This document shows, one piece after another, positions 10,193 through 18,142 of a stretch of DNA of 36,724 nt. Position 1 is the first letter of the stretch. Each line of letters starts with the position of its first letter. Both the position numbers and the translations under genes were made by a program. The notes beneath the pieces were generated by a model. That model saw only the letters and a program-made list of their open reading frames with translations, did no database searches and was not told the DNA's origin. The stretch is from Oceanococcus sp. (GTDB lineage: Bacteria; Pseudomonadota; Gammaproteobacteria; Nevskiales; Oceanococcaceae): assembly GCA_030147945.1 (NCBI GenBank), contig JASBUL010000093.1, positions 1 to 36,724 on the forward strand, read 5' to 3'.

Positions 10193-11346
10193 GTCGCCAA
10201 TTCGACATTGTTGTCACCACGATCTTCGAGCCGCAGTGGCTGCAGGGTTATCTTGAGAATCTGCGTCGGCACGGTCACGACCGCAGCACCACCATCCGGA
10301 TCATCATCGATCGCAAGACACCCGCCAGTGTGCTCGCTGCAGCGCGTGAGGCGCAGGCGGCGGGCTTCTCGGTGGATTGTCCGGATCTGGATGAGCAAAG
10401 CGCCTTTCTTGAGCGGTTGGGCGTGCCGGCTGATTTCATTCCCTGGAATACCGACAACCGGCGCAACATCGGCTTTCTGCGCGCCTGGGAGTCCGGTGCG
10501 GACGTGCTTATCTCGATCGATGACGACAACTACTGCCGCGACGACAGCGATTTCATCGGCGAACATGCGGTAGTCGGCAGCGCGCTGGATGCTCAGACCA
10601 CCCGGTCAGCGGATGGCGGGCGCTGGTTCAACAACTGCAGTCTGTTGCACAGTCAGCTCAAGGATGCCTTCTATCCACGCGGCTACCCGATCGAAGCACG
10701 TCATGCGCAGGCGCAGGCCCGGGTCGCGGAGATTGCGCCGGATGATCAACGCATGATCTCGGTCAATGCCGGGTTGTGGCTGGATGACCCGGATGTTGAC
10801 GCGGTGTCGCGCCTGGTTCAGGCGCCGCGGGTCGAATCGGCCGCCACGCAACGAATCGCGCTGGCCGAAAACACCTGGTGTCCGGTCAATACCCAGAATA
10901 CGGCGCTGTTGCGCGAGGCCATTCCGGCCTATTACTACACGCGCATGGGGTTCCCGATCGAAGGTCTGCGTATCGATCGCTATGGCGACATCCTGTCAGG
11001 CTATTTCCTGCAGGCCTGCGCCAAGGCTCAGGGCCATGCCGTGTGCTTTGGCGGGCCGGTGGCGGACCATCGACGCAGCCCGCACAATCTGTTCAAGGAT
11101 CTCTACTTCGAACTGGCCGGCATGGTCATTGTCGAGGATTTGTTGCCCTGGCTGCAGGACCTCAAGCTGCCTGGCGGTGGATACGCGCAGGCCTATGCCG
11201 CGCTGGCTGATGCGCTGGACGAGCAGGCCGGGCATATGAGTGGCTTCGTGTGGGATCAGGGGGGCTGTGATTTCCTGCGTGACACGGCGGCCTGCATGCG
11301 CCGCTGGCTGGGCTTGATGGACACGCTGTCAGGGAGCGCGCAGTGA
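10189..11346 (+). CDS. Homologue of plant reversibly glycosylated polypeptide / UDP-arabinopyranose mutase (GT75-like)
   Basis: A 385-residue protein that I assign to the RGP family (PF03214, CAZy GT75), known mainly from plants, where it interconverts UDP-L-arabinopyranose and UDP-L-arabinofuranose. Visible matches: the metal/nucleotide motif IDDDN with Asp111-113; RGYPIEAR with Arg164 and Arg171, the same seven-residue spacing as plant Arg158 and Arg165, both needed for mutase activity; GLWLDDPDVDA (195-205) against plant GLWLN-PDYDA; IDRYGD (262-267) against plant SRYDD; and an LFKDLYFELAG region (301-311) leading to a PWLQDLKLP motif (320-328) like plant PFFQNLRLS. It lies two genes after the UDP-xylose synthase and 4-epimerase, which would supply UDP-Arap. 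ATGA and GTGA overlaps couple it to both neighbours. It could instead be a related glycosyltransferase; function is inferred. Confidence 0.78.
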   Translation: MSRQFDIVVTTIFEPQWLQGYLENLRRHGHDRSTTIRIIIDRKTPASVLAAAREAQAAGFSVDCPDLDEQSAFLERLGVPADFIPWNTDNRRNIGFLRAWESGADVLISIDDDNYCRDDSDFIGEHAVVGSALDAQTTRSADGGRWFNNCSLLHSQLKDAFYPRGYPIEARHAQAQARVAEIAPDDQRMISVNAGLWLDDPDVDAVSRLVQAPRVESAATQRIALAENTWCPVNTQNTALLREAIPAYYYTRMGFPIEGLRIDRYGDILSGYFLQACAKAQGHAVCFGGPVADHRRSPHNLFKDLYFELAGMVIVEDLLPWLQDLKLPGGGYAQAYAALADALDEQAGHMSGFVWDQGGCDFLRDTAACMRRWLGLMDTLSGSAQ

Positions 11347-12116
11347 GAGCACTGCTGCGGCGACTGAGCCCGGGACGAACGCGCAAGGCGGCAGCCGCGC
11401 GCCCCGGCGACAACGACTATGCCGCGCAGGACCGGCGCATCATCGAGCGGGTCGGGCCGTACACCATGACCTCGCCGCGGCGCATCGAAGCGCTGATTCA
11501 GGCGGTGCGTTACTGCGAGCACGCCCAGGTGCCAGGCGCGTTCGCGGAATGTGGCGTGTGGCGGGGCGGTTCGGTGCTGGCCATGCTGCTGACACTGCTT
11601 GAAATCGGACAGACCGAGCGCGACATCTACCTGTACGACACCTTCGAGGGCATGACCGAGCCGACAGCGGAGGACACGTCCTCCTACGAAGAGTCGGCCA
11701 TGGACACCTGGCGCGAATTTCTCAGTCAGGGTTCGCAACCGTGGGGCAGCTTCTTCAATCGTGACGTGTTCAACATGGGCGACGTCAAGGCCGTGCTGCT
11801 GGCCACCGGATACCCGCCGCAGCGCCTGCATTTCGTGCAGGGGCCAGTGGAGCAGACCGTGCCGCAGGTGCTGGCCGAGCAGCTGGCCTTGTTGCGTCTG
11901 GACACCGATTGGTACGCCTCCACGCGACATGAGCTGGAGCACATGTACCCGCGCATTGCGACAGGTGGCGTGCTGATCATTGACGACTACGGTCACTGGG
12001 ACGGTTGCCGCAAAGCCGTTGATGATTACTTTGCCCAGCCTGCTGTGTCCCCCGTTTTGCTCCAGCGCATCGATTACACCGGGCGTCTGGCGATCAAGTC
12101 ACACAACGACGGATGA
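11343..12116 (+). CDS. TylF/macrocin-type O-methyltransferase
   Basis: A compact 257-residue TylF-family (PF05711) methyltransferase. Motif I is AECGVWRGGSVLAM (68-81), the acidic motif is LYDTFEGM (97-104), and the metal ligands Asp187, Asp189, Asp214 and Asp215 sit in RLDTDWYAST and IIDDYGHW. All expected metal residues are present, unlike its longer relative two genes upstream. The start is GTG 11343, overlapping the previous stop as GTGA. The gene is translationally linked to the arabinomutase-like gene before it and the flippase after it. Related enzymes O-methylate deoxysugars in antibiotics and surface glycans; the precise sugar position here is unknown. Confidence 0.88.
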   Translation: MRALLRRLSPGRTRKAAAARPGDNDYAAQDRRIIERVGPYTMTSPRRIEALIQAVRYCEHAQVPGAFAECGVWRGGSVLAMLLTLLEIGQTERDIYLYDTFEGMTEPTAEDTSSYEESAMDTWREFLSQGSQPWGSFFNRDVFNMGDVKAVLLATGYPPQRLHFVQGPVEQTVPQVLAEQLALLRLDTDWYASTRHELEHMYPRIATGGVLIIDDYGHWDGCRKAVDDYFAQPAVSPVLLQRIDYTGRLAIKSHNDG

Positions 12117-13636
12117 CCGCGCGCCGCGTTGTGGCCGCCACGGACTGGTTTTCGGATGGCCAGCAACGCACTTCGCTGCGGCAGCGCGCCGTTCGCGGGG
12201 TGGTGGTCAGCCTGGGCAGCAATGTCGGTACCAAGCTGGTGCGTTTTGCCAGCATGGCGGTGTTGGCTCGGCTGCTGGTGCCGGAGGACTTTGGTCTGGT
12301 CGCGATGCTGAGTGCCGTTGTCGGCGCGGCCAGCCTGCTCAAGGATATGGGCTTGCCCAGTGCGACCCTGCGCTTTCCGCGTATCAGCCACGCCTCAGTG
12401 ACCCAGCTGTTCTGGATCAATCAGCTGGCCGGTCTGGTGTGGATGCTGCTGGTGATGCTCGGCGCACCGTTGCTGGCAACGTTCTTCAATGATCCGCGGC
12501 TTGTCAGCGCGGCCTGGGTGCTGGCCCTCAGCCTGCCGTTTGAGGCCGCATGCGCCCAGCATCAGGCCCTGTTGCGGCGCGCCCATGGATTCCGCAAGCT
12601 GGCCCTGATCACCCTGGCCAAGGCCATCAGCACGGCGCTGCTGTCGATCATGCTGGCGCGTGCCGGATACCAGTTCTGGGCCTTGATCTGGGGTGTGCTG
12701 GGCGGGCATCTGGTTGCTCTGATCCTGACCTGGTGGTGCTGTTCCTGGCGTCCGGGCGGCCCCAGGCAGGGACGAGAAGGTGCAGAACTGGTTCAGTTTG
12801 GTGTGCGCATGCTGGGCTTCAACCTGCTCGGGTTTTGCGCGCTGAACCTGCATAACGTGCTGGTTGGACGCCTGTGGGGCGCCGCAGCGGTGGGGCAGTA
12901 CAGCCGCGCTGCGACCTTGCATGCGCTGACCCTGGGCGGCGTGACCGAGCCTTCGGCGCTGGTCATTCCGGCGAGCATGGCGCGCCTGTCCGAGACGCCG
13001 CAGCGGCTGTGCAACTTCTACTACAAGGCCTGCGCACTGGTGGTCTCCATGGCTTTGCCGGTGGCCTTCGTCGGGCTGGTCCTGCCGCAAGAGTTCATCG
13101 CCCTGCTGCTGGGCGATCAGTGGGATCAGGCGGCGCATATTTTCCAGTTGCTCTCGATCGGCGTCGTACCGCAGGTCATCAGCAATTCCACCGGCTGGGT
13201 CTATCTGTCGGTGGGCAACCCTAAGCTGATGCTGTGGTGGGGTTTGATTGGTTGGACCGGGTTCATTGTGGGGATTGCCGTCGGGGCCTGGTTCGGCATC
13301 CTTGGTATCGCCCTGGGTGCGTCACTGGCCAATACTCTGCTGCTGGTGCCGGGACTGCTGTTTGCCTTCCGTGGTACGCCGTTGCGGCTATGGCCTTTGT
13401 GCAGCTACGTCGCCAAACCGATCGCGGCAGGTGCCTGCGCCGCTGTGCTCGCCTGGGGCGCCTTGCAGGCTGTGCAGACGCAAGCAGAATGGCTACGCTT
13501 TGGCGTCGGGCTGGGGACGTTCTGCGCGGTGTATGCGGCACTGTCCCTGGGCATCCCCTCGCACCGCAGTCTGATTCTCGGCACGCTGCAAGAGCTGAGG
13601 GCGGGACGTTCATCCAACACACAAAATGTGGCATGA
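12113..13636 (+). CDS. Polysaccharide flippase, Wzx/WzxC-like (MOP superfamily)
   Basis: A 507-residue multi-pass membrane protein predicted to flip undecaprenyl-diphosphate-linked repeat units across the inner membrane. After about 25 hydrophilic residues, the segment RQRAVRGVVVSLGSNVG opens the first helix. ARLLVPEDFGLVAM (about 53-66) is the hallmark loop of the Polysacc_synt_3/WzxC group. I estimate 12 to 14 hydrophobic helices along the whole length. The start ATG 12113 forms an ATGA overlap with the upstream methyltransferase, and the end overlaps the next gene the same way. It is the only flippase in the window and no ABC exporter is seen, which favours a Wzx/Wzy-type assembly route. 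Confidence 0.88.
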   Translation: MTARRVVAATDWFSDGQQRTSLRQRAVRGVVVSLGSNVGTKLVRFASMAVLARLLVPEDFGLVAMLSAVVGAASLLKDMGLPSATLRFPRISHASVTQLFWINQLAGLVWMLLVMLGAPLLATFFNDPRLVSAAWVLALSLPFEAACAQHQALLRRAHGFRKLALITLAKAISTALLSIMLARAGYQFWALIWGVLGGHLVALILTWWCCSWRPGGPRQGREGAELVQFGVRMLGFNLLGFCALNLHNVLVGRLWGAAAVGQYSRAATLHALTLGGVTEPSALVIPASMARLSETPQRLCNFYYKACALVVSMALPVAFVGLVLPQEFIALLLGDQWDQAAHIFQLLSIGVVPQVISNSTGWVYLSVGNPKLMLWWGLIGWTGFIVGIAVGAWFGILGIALGASLANTLLLVPGLLFAFRGTPLRLWPLCSYVAKPIAAGACAAVLAWGALQAVQTQAEWLRFGVGLGTFCAVYAALSLGIPSHRSLILGTLQELRAGRSSNTQNVA

Positions 13637-14634
13637 CGGCTAAACGACAATTCAAGCGACTGCGTGCGCTGAAGCACCGGGCCGCGGTGCATTGGGGTGC
13701 CCGTTTTGGTCAGCGCTACCTGCGAGAAACCGAAGCCGCCGGAGTTGATCTGGATATCGGCAAGTTCGCCTACATGGGGTTCGGTGCCTCGATAGGCTGG
13801 CTGCAGGCGGCTTACCTGGCCAGCGACGCCCTGCAGGTGCCTCTGTACATTCGCAATCCCCAGCTGTGGCCATTTGGTGGTCGTCACCCGGACTGTTCCA
13901 TGGATCGCTTCATCGCGTTTCCGCATGCCCGGATGGTTGATCACAGGGTGCCCGGCACATTGCCGATGGAAAGCTGCGATTTTTCCAACCTGGAGCGGTG
14001 GGGGTATTACGACAAGGCGCACTGGCCGACCTGCCTGTTCGGTTTCGTGCCCGAGGGCTTTGATGAGTTGGAGGCCTACCGTCGGGAGGTGTTTGCGCGC
14101 TGCTACCAGCCCACCACCTTTGCGCAACAGAGCATCGCGCCGCATCTGCAGTTTCTGCCCGCGCGCTACATGGCCTGGCATGTGCGGCGGGGGGACAAAA
14201 CTTCGGGGATCTGGCGCGAAGATGACCCGGTGGCGTTGCCGGCCTATTTCGACCTGGCCCGCGAGATCATCCGGCGCGATCCACAGGCCCCGCGTGATGT
14301 GGTGATCTGCACGGACGACGATGCCGTGATCGAACACGCGCTGGCCGCACCTGCGGTGCGTGATGGCGAACTGCGTATTCACTATGACACCGGTGAGGTG
14401 CGCTGGAATGGCTATTGCGCGTTGCAGCGCCAGGGTCAGATCGAAGATGTGCAGACCATGGTTGCCGAGGTGCTGACCGCGCAGAAAGTGGTCGAGATAT
14501 TCCGCCGTGCGGACTATCTGGTGGGCTGCAACAGTTCCTGCCTGTTCCGCGTCGGCGCGTTGCTCAACCAGGATCCCGAGCGGGTGTTCAGCCTTTCCGA
14601 GAACAAGGTTTTCCGCAAGTTCTATCCGCTCTGA
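13633..14634 (+). CDS. Fucosyltransferase-like protein (HxRRGDK motif, GT23/NodZ-like)
   Basis: A 333-residue predicted glycosyltransferase. The decisive motif is HVRRGDK (183-189). This is the GDP-fucose-binding HxRRGDK of alpha-1,6-fucosyltransferases (FUT8, NodZ) and a variant of the motif in the protein O-fucosyltransferase fold. DVVICTDDD (222-230) and YLVGCNSSCLFR (295-306) fit the sugar-nucleotide lobe, where a TDD and a conserved Ser-rich turn follow the arginine motif. GDP-fucose made by gmd and fcl in this locus is the natural donor. ATG 13633 overlaps the flippase stop (ATGA); longer in-frame versions would run through flippase coding sequence and were dropped. Its 3' end overlaps a convergent sulfotransferase by 13 bp. 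Confidence 0.68.
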   Translation: MTAKRQFKRLRALKHRAAVHWGARFGQRYLRETEAAGVDLDIGKFAYMGFGASIGWLQAAYLASDALQVPLYIRNPQLWPFGGRHPDCSMDRFIAFPHARMVDHRVPGTLPMESCDFSNLERWGYYDKAHWPTCLFGFVPEGFDELEAYRREVFARCYQPTTFAQQSIAPHLQFLPARYMAWHVRRGDKTSGIWREDDPVALPAYFDLAREIIRRDPQAPRDVVICTDDDAVIEHALAAPAVRDGELRIHYDTGEVRWNGYCALQRQGQIEDVQTMVAEVLTAQKVVEIFRRADYLVGCNSSCLFRVGALLNQDPERVFSLSENKVFRKFYPL

Positions 14635-15458
14635 TTCAGCCCGGCGCGGATCGTGCAGGCGCGTTCCCAGGAGGCGCCGTAGAGGGCTTTGAGAGGCTCA
14701 ATGTCATGCGCTTCGATCACCGGCTTGCCGACCCGGTTGAGAAACTTCAGCGGCCCGCTTTGCACCAGCCAGCGTACCGCACGTCGGGTGCGCTGGCGTG
14801 CCAGCGGGGTCTGGCGACGGGCGTAGTGTTGGGCCATGCGACGGTTGCATATCCGCAGCACGCGGGCGCCGGTGGCTGCCACGGACGGGTTGCTGGGTGA
14901 TTGCGATGCGGCTTGCGGGCAACGAAAGCGCAGCTGGCTGAACATCTCGATCTTGCGGATCACGCTGCTGGGGTCGGCACGCAGTTCACGATGATCCAGA
15001 ATCAGCAGATCACGCCAGCGTTGCGCCAGAATGCGTTCGAGGAAGCGATCCAGGTAGAACACCTCGGGCTGAATATGCTGGCGGTGGAACTCGGCAAACC
15101 CGGCCGTGCCGCCGTGATGCAGGTACTGCGCGTAGTGGCTGCAGATCATCTGCCAGGGCTCGCGCAGCATCAGGATCAGTCCCGCATCGGGCCAGGAGTG
15201 GCGCAGCAGCGCGAGTTTCTTGAGGCGCGGGTCATGCGTGCACTGCGGTTCGTCGAGCGGTGGCCAGGTCAAGCGCTCGTCGGAAATCAGCGCAGGGCGG
15301 GCGTCTCTGGCCAGTGCTTCGACAACCCCGGTGAAGCCGAAACGTGGTGTGCAGTAGGTCCCGCCGGCAGCGAACGGAAACACGTTCTGCTGAAGATAGG
15401 TCGAGCCTGTTTTTGGCAGCCCGGCGTGAATTGTGATGACCCGACTTGTATCCGTCAT
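14622..15458 (-). CDS. PAPS-dependent sulfotransferase-like protein
   Basis: A 278-residue predicted sulfotransferase, which would transfer sulfate from PAPS to a hydroxyl of the glycan. The 5'-phosphosulfate loop is GLPKTGSTYLQ (13-23). The 3'-phosphate site is MLREPWQMICSHY (96-108), with Arg98 and Ser106 in the expected places. It lies alone on the minus strand, converging on and overlapping the fucosyltransferase-like gene by 13 bp. It diverges from a second sulfotransferase-like gene across a 52-nt gap. The C-terminal third is arginine-rich and gives no further match. Acceptor unknown. Confidence 0.82.
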   Translation of the reverse strand: MTDTSRVITIHAGLPKTGSTYLQQNVFPFAAGGTYCTPRFGFTGVVEALARDARPALISDERLTWPPLDEPQCTHDPRLKKLALLRHSWPDAGLILMLREPWQMICSHYAQYLHHGGTAGFAEFHRQHIQPEVFYLDRFLERILAQRWRDLLILDHRELRADPSSVIRKIEMFSQLRFRCPQAASQSPSNPSVAATGARVLRICNRRMAQHYARRQTPLARQRTRRAVRWLVQSGPLKFLNRVGKPVIEAHDIEPLKALYGASWERACTIRAGLNQSG

Positions 15459-15465
15459 TGCATTC

Positions 15466-15471
15466 TATAAA
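15466..15471 (+). promoter_or_regulatory. AT-rich -10-like element in the divergent sulfotransferase gap
   Basis: TATAAA, in an AT-rich patch of otherwise GC-rich sequence, matches 5 of 6 bases of the -10 consensus. It lies in the 52-nt gap between two divergent sulfotransferase genes. It would give the plus-strand gene at 15511 a leader of about 30 nt. No good -35 is seen at normal spacing. Confidence 0.25.
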
Positions 15472-15510
15472 TCTAGCGATGTACGCACGCGTCACAGACT
15501 GGAAAAGGAC

Positions 15511-16296
15511 ATGCTGGGACTCTCACTGCCGAACACCATTGATGTTGTTGTGGTGTCTTACGGCGGCGTCGGCACAACGCTGCTGATGAAACATCTCGCT
15601 CGCTTTCGCAAGCTCAACGACCCCGATGACACAGACGGATGGAAGCACCTGACGGTTCCGCCTGTGACGCGGCGCCGCGATGTTCGCTTCATTTATGTGT
15701 TCGGTGATCCGGTCGATGCGGCCGTGTCGCTGTTCAGGCGTGATTACCAGCGCTGGCAGTCGATGAAGCTGCAGCGCTTTCATCCGCATCCACCGGGGCC
15801 GATTGCGCCGTCGGTATCACTGGCCGAGTACGCCAGCCTGGGAGTGGATCGCTTTCAGTTCGAGCGCCATTTCGACAATTGGTCGGCGCGTTATCTGGTC
15901 CGGCCAACCTTGTTTTTGCGCTACGAAAAAATGTGGGAGCAGCTTGATCAGGTCGCCGAATTTCTCGCTCTGCCGCCTGGTGCCTTCGATGATTTTCCGC
16001 CGCAGCGGCCACGCCAGGCCAGCGTGCAGCAGATGGATGAGACGACGCGAGCCCAGCTCAATGCGATGTACGGTGCGTTGAGCGCACGTCTGTCACAGTG
16101 GCCAGACGCCAGCGTGCGGGGCGCCAGCGGCGCGCCCTTCAGTCGCTATTTGCGGGCCTACCCGCCACTGCTTCTGCGCGACCTGTTCACCGACCCTACG
16201 GGGCGCGTGCGCCAGCGCCTGCGAGGGCGTTTCCCGCGCCTGGCCGGCTGGCTGTTCGGGCTGGCCCGAACGGCGCGCGGACGCCGCCCAGGCTAG
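15511..16296 (+). CDS. Sulfotransferase-like protein (atypical)
   Basis: A 261-residue protein with a sulfotransferase-type P-loop, VVSYGGVGTTLLMKHL (14-29), after a hydrophobic strand. The usual second motif appears as FGDPVDAAVSLFRR (64-77). The family's Arg before the acidic or Asn residue and Pro is replaced by Gly here, though downstream Ser and Arg remain. LRYEKMWEQLDQVAEFL fits the later sulfotransferase helix, where a Tyr-Glu-x-hydrophobic motif is common. ATG 15511 was chosen because AAAAGGAC precedes it; an upstream in-frame ATG at 15433 would overlap the divergent gene. The stop codon TAG is shared with the opposing gene in a CTAG palindrome. Sulfate transfer is probable but less certain than for the other three. 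Confidence 0.68.
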   Translation: MLGLSLPNTIDVVVVSYGGVGTTLLMKHLARFRKLNDPDDTDGWKHLTVPPVTRRRDVRFIYVFGDPVDAAVSLFRRDYQRWQSMKLQRFHPHPPGPIAPSVSLAEYASLGVDRFQFERHFDNWSARYLVRPTLFLRYEKMWEQLDQVAEFLALPPGAFDDFPPQRPRQASVQQMDETTRAQLNAMYGALSARLSQWPDASVRGASGAPFSRYLRAYPPLLLRDLFTDPTGRVRQRLRGRFPRLAGWLFGLARTARGRRPG

Positions 16297-17279
16297 TCGA
16301 TTTCCGGCACCGATAGGCCGGCTTTGCAGATGCCGTTGTGGGAGGTCTTGCGACCGTAAGCGAAAACGCGTTTGCGCTGTGCATGCCAGTAGGTGGTGAT
16401 GTCCTCGAAACCGGCTTCGGCAAGCATCCGATACAGCGCCAGTGGGGAGGGCAGGAACCAGTTCCAGCCGCCACGGCTAAGCTCTTCCTTGGTCCCGGAG
16501 TGGTAGATGGCATTGCCTTCAAAGAGACACATGGCATCGTGGTGTTCGATGCCGGCCGACTCGACCAGAATGTCGCCGCCTTCGCGCAAGGTGTTGTAGA
16601 GCACGCGCAAAGCCAGAACAGGGTCTGAAAGGTGGTAGATCACCCCGGGGAAATAGACCCTGTCATATTTGTTCTTGAAGGCGGCGTCATCGCACTTGTA
16701 CAGCGACGTGCCGCTCACGCTGGCCTGTTTTTCCAGGTCAAATGCGTGCAGCAGGTAGCGTGTGGTGTCGGCATACATGGGCACTTCTTCCAGCGCGTCG
16801 ATGCGACTTCCCAGCGCGGCCAGCAGCAAGGTCGTGCCTCCCGTCCAGCAGCCGACGTCGAGCACGTCGCGTCCGACGTAGGACTCCGGCGCGACCCCGA
16901 ACTGCTCGTGAAAATCGGCCATCAGTTGAATATGCCGGCGAGCCATGCGTCCGGGCATCTTGAAGCTGCCGAAATCGTGATCATGGCCCCAGTGGAACTT
17001 GATCGAAAGATCGCGCTGTTTATCCAGCTCCTCGGGGCGGAAATGCTTGATGGCGGCATCCGTGCTGCCGATGCGTGAGGTGATTTCACGTTCGAACGCG
17101 TCGGCTTCCACATTCACCAGCTGGTCTGTGGTGTAACGGGCAAACAGGGCCTCCAGCTCGCTCTCATAGGTTGCGCGACGCGCATCCGAGGAGTGAAAAA
17201 CAGGCATGTCGCCGCCGCCTTTTTTTCCCGTCAACCTCTGTAGTGAGGTTTTGATCTTGCGTACGCGGCTCGGGCTCAT
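16293..17279 (-). CDS. CmoB-like class I SAM-dependent methyltransferase
   Basis: A 328-residue methyltransferase of the DUF1698/CmoB-like group. N-terminal residues 1-130 are a helical lead including LSIKFHWGHDHDFG (91-104). Motif I is VLDVGCWTGGTTL (139-151). GVIYHLSDP (212-220) corresponds to the GVLYH motif of CmoB. The true CmoB makes carboxymethoxyuridine in tRNA with CmoA and is highly conserved; this protein differs widely, has no cmoA beside it, and sits among glycan genes, so a sugar or small-molecule acceptor is more likely. AGGAGAGAG lies upstream of the ATG. Its stop TAG lies in a CTAG palindrome shared with the convergent sulfotransferase-like gene. Confidence 0.8.
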   Translation of the reverse strand: MSPSRVRKIKTSLQRLTGKKGGGDMPVFHSSDARRATYESELEALFARYTTDQLVNVEADAFEREITSRIGSTDAAIKHFRPEELDKQRDLSIKFHWGHDHDFGSFKMPGRMARRHIQLMADFHEQFGVAPESYVGRDVLDVGCWTGGTTLLLAALGSRIDALEEVPMYADTTRYLLHAFDLEKQASVSGTSLYKCDDAAFKNKYDRVYFPGVIYHLSDPVLALRVLYNTLREGGDILVESAGIEHHDAMCLFEGNAIYHSGTKEELSRGGWNWFLPSPLALYRMLAEAGFEDITTYWHAQRKRVFAYGRKTSHNGICKAGLSVPEID

Positions 17280-17437
17280 GGTGGGTCTCTCTCCTAGGAT
17301 CTGGAAGGCGCGGTTTGGGCCTCGCGCTCAGGCACTGATCGTAAACTGACTGTGGGCTGTAAGCCAGATAGGCGCTGCGTGTCCGGTGCGTTATGCTCCG
17401 ATGCTATGAGGCAGACATCCCGGCGAGCTCGAATCCG

Positions 17438-18142
17438 ATGACACAAACCCCCGGGCGTTTTGTAACCCAGCGCCCTGAACGGCAGCACGAATTGCGCTGG
17501 AACAACCCGTCGTGGTTCATCATGCGTGCGCTGCGTCAGGCCTTGGCAGCCGAGCTGGGGCGCCTGCCGGGTGGCGAAGGAGAAGGTGTTCTTGATTTTG
17601 GTTGTGCCAATCAACCCTACCGTGGGCTGATTCCTCAGGGCATGACCTATCTGGGCGCGGATTTGCCCGGAAATCCCCACGCTGATGTGCAGATTCAGCC
17701 CGACGGGCGTTTGCCGCTTGACGACAACACGGTGTCGGCGGTGATGTCGACACAGGTGCTGGAGCACGTCGAGGATCCGGCCGCCTATGTGGCCGAAGCC
17801 TTTCGTGTGCTCAAGCCCGGTGGTCAGCTGATCCTGACCACCCACGGATTGTGGATTTATCACCGTGACCCGGTTGATTACTGGCGCTGGACCGCTGATG
17901 GTCTGTGCCTGCAACTGCAACGGGGTGGCTTTGAAATTGAGCGGGTGAGCGGTCTGATGGGCCTGGCGGCGGTTGCGGTGCAGCTTTTCCAGGACGCCAC
18001 GCTGGGTCACTTGCCGCGTCTGCTGCGCGGGGCCTACGGCTTTGTGCTGCAGCGTCTGGTGGCGCTGTTTGATCGCCTGCATTCCGCCCAGAGCCGGCGC
18101 CACAATGCCATGGTCTATGTGGTGGTGGCGCGTAAACCCTAG
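17438..18142 (+). CDS. SAM-dependent methyltransferase (Methyltransf_11 type)
   Basis: A 234-residue methyltransferase from the preferred start ATG 17438; an alternative ATG at 17393 adds 15 residues without a better ribosome site. Motif I is VLDFGCANQPYRG (51-63), the acidic residue is in YLGADLP (71-77), and motif IV is QVLEHVEDP (106-114) followed by RVLKPGG (123-129). The DYWRWT stretch (147-152) is shared with the methyltransferase at 21018-21770, so the two are paralogues. It diverges from the CmoB-like gene across a 158-nt gap in which I found no convincing promoter. It ends in a CTAG shared with the opposing gene. Acceptor unknown. Confidence 0.85.
   Translation: MTQTPGRFVTQRPERQHELRWNNPSWFIMRALRQALAAELGRLPGGEGEGVLDFGCANQPYRGLIPQGMTYLGADLPGNPHADVQIQPDGRLPLDDNTVSAVMSTQVLEHVEDPAAYVAEAFRVLKPGGQLILTTHGLWIYHRDPVDYWRWTADGLCLQLQRGGFEIERVSGLMGLAAVAVQLFQDATLGHLPRLLRGAYGFVLQRLVALFDRLHSAQSRRHNAMVYVVVARKP

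Noticed and set aside
13234..13632. Upstream extension of the fucosyltransferase-like gene
   Set aside because: The extra 133 codons lie within the flippase gene in another frame and have no homology signal. ATG 13633 overlaps the flippase stop as ATGA.
16293..17279. Calling this gene cmoB, the tRNA-modification enzyme
   Set aside because: Sequence is far from true CmoB outside the shared motifs, cmoA is absent and the context is glycan synthesis.
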